DNA of 64,000 bases from Phymatolithon calcareum (GCA_977006965.1 OZ345352.1:3038001-3102000); one strand, 5' to 3'; positions 41,782 through 53,856 are shown, numbered from the stretch's first letter. Numbers and translations: made by a program. Notes: generated by a model from the letters alone, not told the origin.

Positions 41782-42668
41782 GAGGAAATTCACTACATGG
41801 CCACCCCTGCCGAAACTACTACTCACACCAAGCGAAGCGTACTATCATATCTTACTCTAGCTAAGCTACTACTCATCTGTTTGTCAAAGCAATCTATGCG
41901 ACAGTAAATTCATAGCGCGCGCTAATCTCTATGCTTCAGATCAAAGTCGCAAGTAACATCTCCGTTATCGCTGGCAGTAAGTTCGATGATCACGGACTGA
42001 GCCGCTTCGTCGATTTGTTTTCGTTTCGCCTCGATAGGGTTGTGGATGTTCGGCCTCTCGAATGTCTGCGAAAAGTGGCCAGTGTTTCCGCACTAGAAGC
42101 AGTGATGGGCCCTCTTTTCGGACCGCAAGTAGGGCTCCTTGCGCTTTCGGCTCGGCTTAGCCATAAGGTCAAATGGCACCAAATCAACCTGTAATAGATG
42201 GTCTCCAGTGACTGCAACACGCGTGATGCTGCCCTCATGCTTCTTGGCACACGTTTTCAACATCTATACGTCCCCAAACTAGTGCTTGTTCCACCGGTCG
42301 AACTACATTCGATTCAGCACCAAGCGCCTAGAAGCATGCAAAAGTGCTGCGACCAGTTGTTGCGCTTCGACACGATCTGGGCCTTGCCCATCGACGTGTT
42401 GTGGGAGACCAGGATGTCGACAACATCGTCAAAGCTTGATCCAGCGTAGTCGCCGACCTGTAGCAAGAGCTTCTTCTTTTCCATGATTTCGGAGTGGTTA
42501 GTGCGGGAGTTTTGTGTGCTGAACGTTGGAGATGAGCACGACAACGTGCTTACAGAGCACTGTCGTATTCGTAAGTTACGAATCGTAACGGATGAGAAGT
42601 GAATTTGGCGAAAGATGTCCAAGTAGTGAATTTTGCCAATTTTTGGTGGACGTGTAATGAATTTCCTC
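41782..42668 (-). mobile_element. TIR element with zinc-knuckle gene, copy B
   Basis: The uninterrupted homolog of copy A: left end gaggaaattcactacatggc at 41782, right end gtgtaatgaatttcctc at 42668, total 887 bp. The minus strand encodes, in pieces over several frames, a start MEKKKLLLQVGDYAGSSFDD (about 42480 downward), SQHFCMLLGAWC, an LTLWLSRAE region and a knuckle whose first cysteine pair is disrupted (GNTGHFSQTF on translation). It is therefore a dead copy. The similarity to copy A starts and stops at the TIRs, which fixes the element borders. Confidence 0.65.
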
Positions 42669-42689
42669 AAGCAAAAATTACGCTGAACA

Positions 42690-44360
42690 CTTTTTGGCGC
42701 CTTCAAAGAAAAGCCGCGCTTTCTTCTGGTCTCGGAGCTGGACACTTTCCTTATGTAAGTGGCTTTGCGAACTCTGGAAAAAATTCATTCATTCACCCCG
42801 AGAAGTCTACATCGTGATGACACAGGAAAAATATCTCACCGAAATGTCGGTGCAACCGTTCACGCAAAAGAAAATGCAGTCACAAGTCAAGCAGAGTAAT
42901 CCAGACTTTATAGCTCTCTGGAGAAGTCGAAAACGCTGACTCGGACCGTTCTGGAGTTTCTTGTTCAAAAACCCTAACAGCCGTTCAAGTACTTCATTGT
43001 GCATCAAGTGGATTTTAGTGCAATATCCGAAGCCCAAAACTAGGGTGAAATCTACAACCTATACAATGTTAAAACAGGAAATTCTCTCTTGGACGATCAA
43101 GCTGTACGTCACGCTGGACCAAGTCGCCGACTGCAAGAAGAAGCCACCGCTCTTTCTGAAATCGGATGCTGCTCACAGTACAAACCCGAACAGATCTACT
43201 GAGGATATCGATCGTTCGTTGTCATGCTCTACTATTCAAGAAGATCGACATGCTGAGTTCGCACTTGTCCGAAATCATAGAAGGTCTCGTCATACTTTTC
43301 CCGGCTCCCATTACAAGAATATTGGAACCAGGTGTCGTAAGACACAGTTTATCTTATTACCCCTGATTGCACTCTTGATGTTGACGCGCATGATGTAAAA
43401 TAGTTCTAACACCGGTTTATTCCTCAGTTGGAGGAAAATTTCGATCCGATTCTCGTCAGTGCGTGCACCTGAAGGTGGCAGAATCAGCGAAAATGGTGAC
43501 CTTGGATCTCGAAATCCATATGACTGCTTCATGTTCATTTCCACAGGCCCACTCGAGAAAAATTTGGGTGATGAATTCTGCAAACTCGCGCCGAATTGGA
43601 CGTCGAGAAATTACTGTCTCGGAGTTGTTGGAATTCTTCGGCATTCATGTCCTCATGACAAGATTTGAATTCGGATCGAAGAAGGATTTGTGGAACAAGA
43701 AGCCAGTTAATAAGTTTTTCCTGCACCATGCTTCGGAGACACTGGAATGTAACGGGAGAGGTTCTTCGAAAATTCTCCGCAGAGTGGAGAAGAAAGTGCG
43801 CACACAAGATTGGTCATTCCGTTTTAGCAGGTCTCTGTTGGCAATATGTGTTGTTGACAGCTGGTTGCTATACTCCGGAGCTCAGTCGCAGGGTTTGAAG
43901 GAAATGACCCAGCGCGCATTTTACGAAGAGCTGGCGAAGCATTTGACAGAAAGCGTACTACGCTCGACACCGCTCCGTCACTTCAGAGCGTAGATTCGCA
44001 TCTGGTAGCGGTGTTAGTACTCATTTAACGAGAATAAAAAGAAGAAGGAAGACTCCAGCTAGAGTACTCACCCCTTATGCTTTGCGGAACAGATGCACTA
44101 TTTGCAAGCGTATGAAGACAATGCTGGTTTGCTTGTCTTTCCCAAGGCTTGACGGAGCTGGTATTTACATGTGTGGTTCATCTACGTGTAGGAACTCCTT
44201 TGCCCGACACGTAGAGATGGTCCACGAGTTTCGTGCTTGACTATAGCGAGCTCGAAAAGAGTTGCTCTTGAATTGATAAGTATGATGTCCTCCACTGAGG
44301 AAAAGATGACGTGCAATATACACTAGTGTCTATTGCACGGATAATCTCTATTGAAGCAAC
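42690..44360 (+). mobile_element. piggyBac-like transposon remnant, copy 1
   Basis: The stretch holds a 5' region (42690-43400) that recurs at 44370-44960, and a broken transposase (43459-44240). Repetition of the 5' region after the transposase suggests two tandem copies. A 28-bp near-palindrome (gtgcaatatacact then agtgtctattgcac, 44311-44338) lies between them. No TTAA-flanked TIR was identified. Confidence 0.5.
43459..44240 (+). pseudogene. piggyBac-like transposase, core-deleted and frameshifted
   Basis: Three segments in three frames line up with the ends of DDE_Tnp_1_7 transposases. The first is NPYDCFMFISTG (N-terminal helix). The second is ITVSELLEFFGIHVLM with FGSKKDLWN, then VRTQDWSFRFSRSLLAICVV, DSWLLYSG and EMTQRAFYEELAKHL (the segment after the DDE core). 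The third is a C-terminal cysteine-rich zinc domain: RCTIC from 44091, YMCGSSTCRNSF, then RHVEMVH. The catalytic core between LWN and the VRTQDW segment, normally a few hundred residues with the aspartates, is missing. It is therefore inactive on at least two counts. The longest single frame is 43463-43993 (176 residues). Confidence 0.6.
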
Positions 44361-44369
44361 ATTTCAATG

Positions 44370-44960
44370 CTCATTAGAGTATACAAAAGTTTTGAGAAAT
44401 ACTTTTTTAGCACCTCGCACAAAAAGGCTGCTCTTTCTTCAGGGCTTGGAAGTCGTAACTACCCCTATATACGGGAGAAAAATGCAATGAGTCTCGTGGT
44501 GGCACAGGAAAAGACCCGACATGTCGACGCTCCCGTTCATGCCAAAACAACTGCAGTCGCAAGTCTAACATCGCGCTCCCAACTTTATGGTTCTTTTGAA
44601 ACGTCTAAAGAACTAAATAGGACAGTTCTGGAGGTTTCTTCCGAGAAATTAACGGTCGTTCAAGTATTTCCTTTCAGATAAAGTTGAATTTAGTGAGCCA
44701 TCCGCAGATAAAAACACAAAGGTAAAGACCTTCTTGATAATCATCGCTAAGGCAAGGAATGTTGTCCATCACGTTCAAGCGGCATATTATGTCGGACCAA
44801 TCCGCCATCCCGAAGAAAATACTACATTTTGATTTTCACCTTAACTTGCGCATAGTACAAACCTGAACTTTTCTCTTGATGTTATCGGGCGTTCCTCCCC
44901 ACCTACTGTTTTTCAAATCGATAATCCTACTGTGTCGACAAGTGTTGGAAAGGTACTGTA
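44370..44960 (+). repeat. Second copy of the piggyBac-like 5' region
   Basis: Direct repeat of 42690-43250 with strong divergence. Shared words include cacaggaaaa, a ttcatgccaaaacaactgca versus ttcacgcaaaagaaaatgca stretch, gttcaagtattt and gtacaaacc-gaac. It ends without a following transposase. Confidence 0.45.
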
Positions 44961-46000
44961 TTTCTATGCCACTGGCAGGTCACGGGTTTCCCGTTACATT
45001 GTTCGCAAATTGGAAGGCGGGCATTGCCAAGTGCATGTTATCTACTCATTAGATTGTAGGGTTTTCGGTAACGGAAGAGACGACCCGCCGGGTATGGTAA
45101 TAATCTATGAAGGTGTAAGGGCATAGTACTTAATATTATGGCATCTTTAAAACATGTTACTTCATCCTTATAATCTCTATCCTTACAGTACTTCTATAGT
45201 TTTATACTTCTATGCAATTATGTATTTCTATGTTTTGGCTTTGTTACGGTAGTCTTAATGCCTAGTAGACATCCGGTAAAATGAAGTTATGGATGCAATG
45301 GCAACTTACTGTGGTCAACTAGCATCTCTATAATGCCAAGTAACTAGAAAAACCTATTGCTATTCTGTAGACTACAGTAGCAACTCTACATAAACTCGGA
45401 AGCTGGCCTCGAAACCGAGACAGGCAACAAACTCAGAGAAAACTACCAGACCCTCAACCAGCACTAGAATTTCCTACTCCAACCTTGAACTGAACCTTGC
45501 AGCTAAGCTCCAAGCACAACTCTATCACATGTGTCGTACCGCCACCGAAAAAAACACTTTGCCGAAAATATTTCAATTTTGAAGTAAGTTTCATCAACCG
45601 CCTTTCAGAAGGATTACAATAATGACTAATTTGTTTCAATTTCGAGGCATTAGATCATATACCATTCTCAGTTGAAGCAAGCATATCAGAAATTGGAACT
45701 GGTCTAGAAATAAAGTTCGTCCGATGGGTTCTGTGGGGTTTGAAACGCACAATTTGGCACACTGGCTGTGGTCGGGTTGTTCTCTGACAAAACGCCAAGG
45801 GCGCCGCTTCTTGTTGTAGTATGGATGAGTGGCCTAAAGGCCTTGTTTTTTCGCGTCTTTTACAGCCCTCAAGGGCTTACACCCAGTGTCGTCGGCCTCG
45901 CCGGACTCTCCGGTTAGGGTTAGTTGTAGTATGATAAGACCGATTTAGTAGTATATGTTAGGCTTTCGCCGCCGGCCTTCAGTAAACGGGGGAACCTGTG
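44961..46000. other. Spacer and possible 5' end of the gypsy element
   Basis: No gene is supported. The last ~200 bp (45810-46000) contain two ttgtagtatg words 110 bp apart and a CG-rich segment that could belong to the LTR or leader of the retrotransposon, but no TG...CA bounded LTR or primer-binding site could be defined. Confidence 0.35.
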
Positions 46001-47001
46001 TTTGGTCCAGATAACCGTATTCAGTTCCAACCTTCTCGGTCCTTTCGCCTCAGAAAGGCCTCGCGTACGACCTCGACTCTGCGCCGTCGGTCAAGCCTGG
46101 ATCCATGTACCCTCGACCCTGTGTTTGCGTACGGACGTTGATGTCCTCTTGCGATGGGAACCCAAGTCCGTGGGTTTGTTTTTGTTTGCTCTGCTTCTAA
46201 CCTCCATCGAGAGAGCCTTTTCGCTAGAGCCTTGCCCGGTCATTCCGGCCAACCGTTCCCGGACTACTCCGTGGCGAAGATCCGCCGATCTATGCTACCA
46301 CAAGTGGTCTCCGGACCTAGAACGTTTCGCAACGGCTCGCGATCCTTCGGCAGATCTGCCTTGCCAAGGTCCAAAGCGCTTGGGGAAAAAGGAACGCAGA
46401 TCTCCAGATTCAAGCTAGCCAACCTGACCGACGAGGGACCCCGAACCCGCTCCACCCGAGCTTCTCAGGTGCGGGCTAAAGAGATCGAGGCTCCGTAAGG
46501 CCGATCAGCCGTTACACTCACTTCGGCCCCCGTTGGGCCAGCATCAGCACCGCGCGCCGCCCTCGACGACGATGACTCGTCGATGTGGTCGACCAGCGGA
46601 GCCTTTGACCCTATGGCTGTTGGGCCGCGATCGGCGCCGGTGGAGGCATCCACAAGTGCACCGGCCGACCGTCCAGGCCTGAGGTCATCTGAAGAGACCC
46701 CTCGGGTCGATGAAGGCGCCGCCGCTGCAGTGAGCGCCAACATGCCCCGAGATGCAATTATTGTTCGGATGGACATCGGAGTCCCCCGATCAGTGCTGGA
46801 CGCAGCCCGAGGAAGGGTTGGGAAGGCCGAGTTGACTATGGTCGCTCTCGGGAACCCTGAAGACCTGATAGCCGCGATCGCCCAGCTTTCTTCCCAAATG
46901 AGATAGCTTCCGTCGAAGATTGAAGAGGCCGTCAATGCGGCGATCGACGCCAAGCTCCCCGAGGCAATCCAAGGCCGCTCCGCGGTCATTCAGAAAATAT
47001 C

Positions 47002-48780
47002 ATGCAATCCATGACCTTGGAGCTCGAAGTTCGGCTTGCTGAGCGCACGGCACACTTCGCCAATCATGACGCAGTTGCGCCCGTTGACGGGCGGGTCGCC
47101 GCCGTGCAGGCCGAACTGGCCTTGTTCAAGGATCGAGTTGAAATCTGTCGCCGTTACGAGGCGGCACCGGCGGCTAGGACGAGACGCCGGTACATCGATG
47201 ATGACTAGAGAACGGTCATTGATGAGCCCACCGCCCTTTCGCTGCAGATGGTGCACGGGTTGCGCGGCGGTTCTCAGAGCTCGTCGGAGGACTCCTGGTC
47301 GTCGGAGCCCGGTTTCCAGTCAGATGGAAGAAGCTCCATGGGAAAGCGTGGCAACCCTATAAACTGTCGGTACCCCAGCCAGAGGGCCCGTAGTGTTGAG
47401 AGAAGGACACATCGAGCCCACCGAGAAAGTGCCGAGGAGGCCGAATGTTCACCGACGGACAAGGGCTCCAAGTACAGCGGCCTCAAGGAGATCAAGTGCT
47501 CGCACGAGAGCTTTAATGAAGCCCTCACTTATCGGCGCTACCGTCTCTTGAACACCAGCCAACGTTCCGGGGCCAAGGTGTCGGCCATGATTGGTCAGTT
47601 CCAGAGGTTCACACGCCATGCCATGGATAGCCACACTTTTTCGGGTGAGCGACCCATCGAAGTCCTTCAATTCCTCTCCGCGTTCAAGACCACTTGCGAT
47701 GACAGCGATATCCCCGAAGGTGCCGCAGTCCGTCTGATGTCGAAGTACTTGACCGGGGCGGCCAGGCGACATTATTTTTCGTACAATGCCCTTGGCACTT
47801 CGCGCCTCAAGTCATTCTCCTCGTATCCGGAGGCGGTCCAGCACCTTCTCAAGGCGTTTGCAACCGAGTAGGTCATAATTGCCGCCGTGGCCGAGTTTGA
47901 CGGCCTGTCGCAGGGGTACAAGGAGAATGAGCGAGCATTTGGACTGCGGCTCGGTGCCTCTGCGCGCCAAAGCGGGAACATGTTCCCGGAGAACCAGCTA
48001 ATCATCCTCGAGACGCACGCAGACATCAGGCCGGTCATTCTGAGCAACAACGCGCTATGGAGAGGGGTGTCTTTTAACGAATTCGTCAGGCGGTCGCAGA
48101 CCTTGGTGACTCAGACCGAGCCCTCCTGGGAAAACGCACGCGGCCTGGCCAGGCCATGGTAATTTGGCTCAAGAGGAGCCAGCCCACTCTCAATCGTGCT
48201 ATGGAGAACCCCGTCAGGAAGGGCCCGACCAGCGGGGTTTCGCTATTGGGCAGACGCCCCGACACGATTGCTGCTCTGAAGATCGTTAGTCGACACTCGA
48301 TACGACCAAGTGTTCCCTCTGAGCTGCTATGAAGCTCATTTGGTCAGTCGGGACGCTACCACTCCCAGGTTCCGACAACCGCAAGGTAAAGGCACACCAG
48401 ACCGTTTGCCGGTCTTCGGCGCACAGATGCAGATGGCGATCAAGCCTGCTCAGCCAGGGTGGGTGAATCCCCCAGGAGCCCACGTGGACGTTTGCTACTC
48501 CTGCCTTGGCGTAGGACACCGGCGCCCGCAGTGCCCTCATCGGGACCGTCCTGCTCAAGACCCGAACTTCTTCGTCCTCCGGGCTGGGAAATTCAAGTTC
48601 CTGCAACCGCACCAGCAGCAGGAGATGGGCCGAATGGGCGCTGCACCACCGGAGACTGCGGAGATAGAGAGGGTTGGAGACGTGGTGGTCGCGATTCCGA
48701 ACGAGACAGGCCCTATTGTATTCCCACGGACGATGGGTCCCCGAGGAGGTCCACACCAAGTACAGCCCCCACTACAATGA
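47002..48780 (+). pseudogene. Gypsy gag remnant with zinc knuckle
   Basis: One frame, interrupted by stops at 47869-47871 and after 48160, carries the Gag capsid-like region (RYRLLNTSQRSGAKVSAMIG, RPIEVLQFLSAFKTTC, AARRHYFSYN) and, from 48310 on, a CCHC knuckle CYSCLGVGHRRPQC. Upstream frames from 46583 (ending AIAQLSSQMR) probably belong to its N-terminus but lie out of frame. Confidence 0.7.
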
Positions 48781-48957
48781 GTCGCCATGGTGGAGCTCGA
48801 AGAAAGGCGTCTACCGGCTGAGAGTTCGGAATAGAACTTCTCCCAGGAAAACTGAAGGTGGGATGCGCTGTGAGCCCTCGAGGCCACCACTCAAGCCCCC
48901 GAATGAAGGAGCCTCGTCTCCGGTTATCCTGTCTGGGCCGTTGGACTTTCGAGCTGG

Positions 48958-49368
48958 TTGTCCGCCTCGCAGTACCATCTGTCTCAGGTGTGCTTCCTGT
49001 CGGAACACAATTACAAGCTAGAGGCCTCCATATGGCCGGATTCACGGTCCTTACGACCAATGCTCACAGTGTTGGACACCGAAGCTGGGTCCAACTTGGT
49101 TCGCGCGGACCTACTTCCCCCGGCTATACTTGCCTCGTTTGACGAGAGCCGTGATATCGACAACTTGGCGTCTGCTTCAAATCACCGCCTGGATACCATG
49201 GGGATCGTGAACTTAACAGTCAAAGTTGCGTCGTACTCTGTGCGCCAACCATTCGTTGCCGTGCGGCAGCTCGGGGCCGATGCCCTCATGTGCTGCACGG
49301 TCATCGACAAACATGCGAAACTAGTGCGTCCTCGGGCAAAGTTAATAAAAGTTGGAGGATGGCACTAG
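48958..49368 (+). pseudogene. Gypsy aspartic protease remnant
   Basis: LTVLDTEAGSNLV sits where retroviral-type proteases have LxDTGA; the glycine after DT is replaced by glutamate. The segment lies in the same frame as gag. It ends before the linker region (49393-49880) that leads to reverse transcriptase. Confidence 0.55.
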
Positions 49369-49987
49369 GGTTACGATCAGGCGCCGCCCCAAATGGACCC
49401 AAGCGACCGGGCAACGACAGAGACCCTATTCGTACAAGCCGGCCCTTCGCCTTCGGCAAAAGTGCCAGTAGCACGACGAACATTCATCCCGGCCAGTACC
49501 GAAGCGACTGTTCAGGTGATGTACGGCGCCTCTGGTACCAGAGTCCTTGCTCCGGCTCCGCATTTGTACCTGAAGAAGCGAGTTAGCATGGCCAACGGCC
49601 TAGTTGACGTTAGACCGCTCGTGCCTTTCCGGATCTTTGTCGCCAACTTTTCGTCCGCCGATGTGACTCGCGCAAACACGAAGTCTTGGCTCTGGCGCTA
49701 CCGGCCCCGAAAAAAACATTCACTGTCAATATTGACCCTCAGAAATTGGACCCCGCAGTACCTGCGCGTTCTGGCCTCGCACAAGTCAGATTTGCGGCAC
49801 GGGTCCCTGAGTCGCCCGTCGTGCGCGAGCGCGTGACAGTGGATGATGTTAACTTGGACCACCAGTCGGACGACGAATAACGCAAAGTACGCGATATGCT
49901 CCGGGAGTTCGAGGACATGTGGCAGGGCCATTTGGGAACGGTGAGGTCACCGAACACCGAATCGATCTTGAGGCTGACGCTTGATCT

Positions 49988-50644
49988 GTGCGTCTGCCGC
50001 CCCACAGCGCGGGAAATAGGGCCCGCGAGGTCGAAAAGACTGAAGTAGAGGAAATGTTGCGCTTGGATGTTATCGAGCATGCATCGTTGGAGTGGTCCTC
50101 CCCGGTTGTCATCGTCCCTAAACCGGACGGACGGTGGCACTTCTTTGTGGATTACCGGCGCCTGAACGCCCTGTTCATGAAGGAATCGTATCCTCTACCG
50201 CGTATGGACGAGTACATCGACTCCCTGGGCGACGCGAAGTTCTTCACAACTCTGGACTGCAACTGGGGGTTCTGGCAGATCCCCATTCGCGACGAAGACC
50301 GCGACAAAACGACATTTATCTGTCACAGCGGAACCGTCCGATGCAAGAAGGTGCCCTTCGGCCTGAAAAACGCCCCGGTCATGTTCCAAGCAACTATTTA
50401 CATCATTCTTGCTCGGTTTAAATGGCAGTCGTGCCTGGTGTACATCGACAACATCATCATGTCTTCGTCTTCGTTCGACGGCCACCTACGACACGTCAAG
50501 GGGATTCTGCGCGCGTTGAAGGAGGCCGGCCTCTCAATCAAGTTGAAGAAATGCACCTTCATTGAACGCTCGGTGAACTTCTTGGGCCATACAATCCGGC
50601 CAGGCCTTCTTGAGGTGACTAACAGCAACACCGACACCATCTAA
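49988..50644 (+). pseudogene. Gypsy reverse transcriptase remnant with YIDN active site
   Basis: The 218-residue frame contains VIVPKPDGRWHFFVDYRRLN, YPLPRMDEYIDSLGDAKFFT, TLDCNWGFWQIP, PFGLKNAPVMFQ and LVYIDNIIM. The catalytic box should be YxDD; here the last aspartate is asparagine (codon 50450-50452), which removes a metal ligand. The frame ends at a stop (50642-50644) before the connection domain, which continues in another frame (LRSFLELCKVYIRFI). Confidence 0.85.
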
Positions 50645-51074
50645 GTATTCAAAGCCCCGACGACCCAGACGGAGCTCCGCTCTTTCCTCGAACTTTGCAA
50701 AGTCTATATACGGTTTATCCCGAACTTTGCGCTTGTATCAGCGCCGCTCACCGAGCTGCTGAAGAAGGAACAGGGGCCCAGCCTCCCCGCGCTTGACGAT
50801 CGGCGCTTGAACGCAGATTAGCCTCCTGAAGATTGCATTAGCTTCGCCGCCCGTTCTGCGTTTGCCCCGCCGGGGCTTGCGCTACTCATTCGACGCAGAT
50901 GCCTGTGACCACCAGATTGGCTGTGTGCTCTTTCAAATTCACGAAGACTGTAAGCGATACCCGTCTGGCTTCTAGAGTCGAAAGCTCCGACCGGCAGAGA
51001 AAAATTACTTTGCCGGCGAGAAGGAATGCTTGGCCATCATATAGGTCGTACAAATTCTCCACCCGTACCTCCAA

Positions 51075-51955
51075 TTGAAGGAGTTCGATCTGTTTACAGA
51101 TCACCAGGCGCTTCGCCGGATTTTGAGCCTCGCCGATGGGTCAAATCGCCTCGCACTTTGGCGTCTCATCTTGATGGGGCATCGCTTCAAGGTGCATTAC
51201 AAGAAAGGCGCCGAGAACGCGTTCGACGACTCGATCTCGCGCCTGCCCACGTACGGCGACTGTCCCTTCGGACCAGATCTGTACATACCATGCATAGCAG
51301 TTGAAATTGCGCTCGTACAGGGGCACACGTGCGACCTGTCGGAGCAAGTTGACTTCGAATGGGTGGAGGACTTCTCCGCCTTCTCAGACGACTTCGAACC
51401 ACCAGCATTGCCGGTTTCCGCTGTCGTTCAGGCAACGGACCACAGCCCTATCTCGATTGAAGAGAACATCCAGGCCCAGTCTGCGGACCCCTGGTGCTGC
51501 GTACTCGCATCTAAGGTGTACGCTGGCCGGTCGGCCAGGTTCCAGCGTGACGACCGTGCCCTTCTCGTTCGTGTCAATCCCATTTACCTTTCAAATCAGA
51601 TTGTTGTTCCCCCGGCCTTGAGGCCACGTGTGCTGCACTTGGCCCATTACCCAAGGCTTTCCGGCCATCCGGGTAGGACACGAATATACCAGACGTTGCG
51701 CCGAGAGTTTTACTGGGCATCTATGGCCCTTGACGTTGTCCTCACGGTGCGATCCTGCGCCCCTTGCGCAAAGGAGCGCGTGAAGCTCCTTCGCCACAGC
51801 CAAGGGTTGAAGCTGTTCCCCGCAACCCAGCCCCTGGAGTTTGTCTCTATCGACATCCTCGGTCCGTTCCGCAAGACCAAGGACGCTCACGAGAACTTGT
51901 TGTTCATCACGGACCGTTATTTAACGCACACACGAGCAGTCATCCAGTGTAAACT
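51075..51955 (+). pseudogene. Gypsy RNase H end and truncated integrase
   Basis: One frame carries the end of RNase H (FDLFTDHQALRRI, GHRFKVHYKKGAENAFDDSI) and the integrase HHCC zinc domain (LHLAHYPRLSGHPG, then CAPCAKER). The first two catalytic aspartates of the DDE core also seem present (FVSIDILGPF, LFITDRY). The glutamate and all later sequence are missing; homology stops after THTRAV near 51944. Confidence 0.8.
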
Positions 51956-53195
51956 AGTCAGTACAGGTTATTTGACGTCAGCATGCATACAGTATTGTTC
52001 TTCCACTGACACTAGGCTGGTATATAACTTCCATCTCAGGTGCCGACCATCGGAATAAACCAAGGAACTTATCGTCACCCAACTCATCACATTCTCAATC
52101 ATTCAACCTCAACCAAACCTTTTCTTCAACCTCATCACTTCCCTAACCTCCAACTACAGCGCACACTGCCAAGATCTCGGACTGAGTATTTCGTTCTCAG
52201 TTTCGACTCGGCTTTGTTCAGAAGTGTACTGTTGTTCGATATTGCGAGGAAGTCTCGATGATGACAAAGTTAGTCGAATCTATACGTGAACACCCCGAAC
52301 AGACCTCGAGAGGGGTAGCGCATGCCCTCTTTGTCGTGCTGGGATTTCGGAGAGGGCCTGAGAGGGCCTCCAGAAAACCGTACAAAAACAGGGCTTTTTG
52401 AAGCCCTCGGAAGGGCCTATTTGGGCTCAAATAGAAAACTTATGATAAATTATACACGCGGCACACAGTTGCACACGACTCGAGAGCGTGGTTGTGATAC
52501 ACGTGTATAATTTATCATAAGCCCTCGCGAGGGGTCCAAGAAAATCCGAGAGGATAGGGCCTCGCCAGGAAAATGAGGTCCGCAGAATGTTTTATTAGGG
52601 GAGGGGCCTGATCGGGCTGTTCATCTCTAGTAAATACTTTGGTATCGCAGCGGAAAGTCAACTGATTTTTTTTGAAAAGTTCGTCTCTAAAAGCCCCACA
52701 GTCATACGACTATATGGCAAGGCTTTCGCAGGCGCCGCGTGGAATACGGTGGTTCTTCTATTAAGTTTGGTATTCGATCTGAGCCCCTAACATTCACTGG
52801 ATTGTTTTTTATAACTCTTACTAAAAGCTTCCAAAGCTTCGCTTCTTCTTTCAGTATAGGCCTTCTTCATTTAGTAAATGATGTTTTTGCTTAGGAGAAA
52901 AAGGTCATCTAGTGCCTTCCCGGTTACCGAACTGTATTTTTCTTTCAGTTCATAGACTAACAAGTTTTGCTCCAGAGTCTCCATGTGCTGTCTGACTTTG
53001 CTTCCGAATCTATCAGCCATCAGTATCGAAGACACTGGCGGAAAACTTCCAAAGGCGTACTGAACCGTCAGTTGCCTGTGTTTCAGCTGTGGAAATTTAA
53101 GTATTACTGGAAGTTCTCTTGTCTTGTTGTTTGGAATTTTCTTCTTTCCCTTCGATTATTTCTTTCTTATTGCAGGATATCTGAGCTACACATGT
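51956..53195. other. Region after the truncated retrotransposon
   Basis: No gene is supported. A TATA-like tggtatataact at about 52017 is followed by a C-rich, purine-poor leader-like stretch (52050-52170). The interval 52300-52620 is dense in gagggcc and ctcgagaggg words and contains the hairpin at 52439-52521. Confidence 0.4.
52439..52521. repeat. Hairpin with perfect 20-bp arms
   Basis: cttatgataaattatacacg at 52439-52458 is exactly complementary to 52502-52521 across a 43-nt loop. Outside the arms, GC-rich gccctcg and gagggg words continue a weaker inverted symmetry, so the whole 52300-52620 segment may be a foldback element. Confidence 0.75.
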
Positions 53196-53207
53196 TGTAA
53201 GTTACTC

Positions 53208-53689
53208 AGACACTTTCTTGTTCTGTAATGCCACTCGGAGATGGAGCAGAATCGCTTTGGTTGCTGCGAAGGGACGCTTCCCGCAACGGAACGCAAGAGG
53301 CAGAGATGGCTCTAGGGAAGCTATAAGTTTCTCCACAAAGCTTCGCGTTGCGACATGGTCAGATCCACTCGTGCCAAGATGTTGTCCACAATATCGGGTA
53401 GACCAATTGCTGACGAGTCTAGTGACCCCACTATCGATGTGGTATTGTGCACCAGAGACATACGATGGAGTTGGCTCGGACACATCCTTAGGATAGACGA
53501 AAGTCGCTTCGTTCGTCAAGTGCTAGTTCACTGCGTCCGACCAACCCCGGAGTCAATCTTTGGCGACGTCCCGGAGCTAGACGTACAAGCAGCAGTCAAA
53601 CTCGCAGCAAATAGATTAGAATGGAAGAAGCTTAGGCCCTCAAAGAGTTGCTAGCCCCACAAGGGGAATACGCAAAATGAATGAATGAA
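53208..53689 (+). mobile_element. 5'-truncated LINE, copy A, with 12-bp target duplication
   Basis: taagttactcag occurs at 53196-53207 and 53690-53701. The 482-bp insert between them ends in aaaatgaatgaatgaat, a short-repeat tail. From 53355 it encodes a LINE ORF2 C-terminus (RDIRWSWLGHILRI, VHCVRPTPESIFGDVPELDV, NRLEWKKLRPSKSC). The sequence features are those of target-primed reverse transcription with early 5' stop. The insert lies just upstream of copy B of the same family. Confidence 0.85.
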
Positions 53690-53856
53690 TAAGTTACTCA
53701 GCGTCCTTCCCAACATCTTGAAGCTAATATTTCCCGTCGATGGATAGCAGCTTGGATTCCACATAGGGCGCGGTGTCTATAAGTCTTTCCTGGAGCCAAT
53801 GGCCCGAAGACTTGTCTGAAAAACTTCGTTGACGGCGATCTTAACCGTTTCTGTCC

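Larger units (their letters stand above)
46001..51955 (+). mobile_element. Degenerate Ty3/gypsy LTR retrotransposon, 3'-truncated
   Basis: Gag, protease, reverse transcriptase, RNase H and the start of integrase follow each other in gypsy order on the plus strand. Stops and frameshifts separate most domains, and the sequence breaks off inside the integrase core near 51950. GC content is higher than in the flanking DNA. No LTR pair is present; the 3' LTR is lost with the truncation and the 5' LTR is not recognisable. The copy is dead. Confidence 0.85.

Noticed and set aside
45905-45925. Telomere-like ggttagggttag
   Set aside because: Only two units, inside retrotransposon-flanking DNA, with no array.
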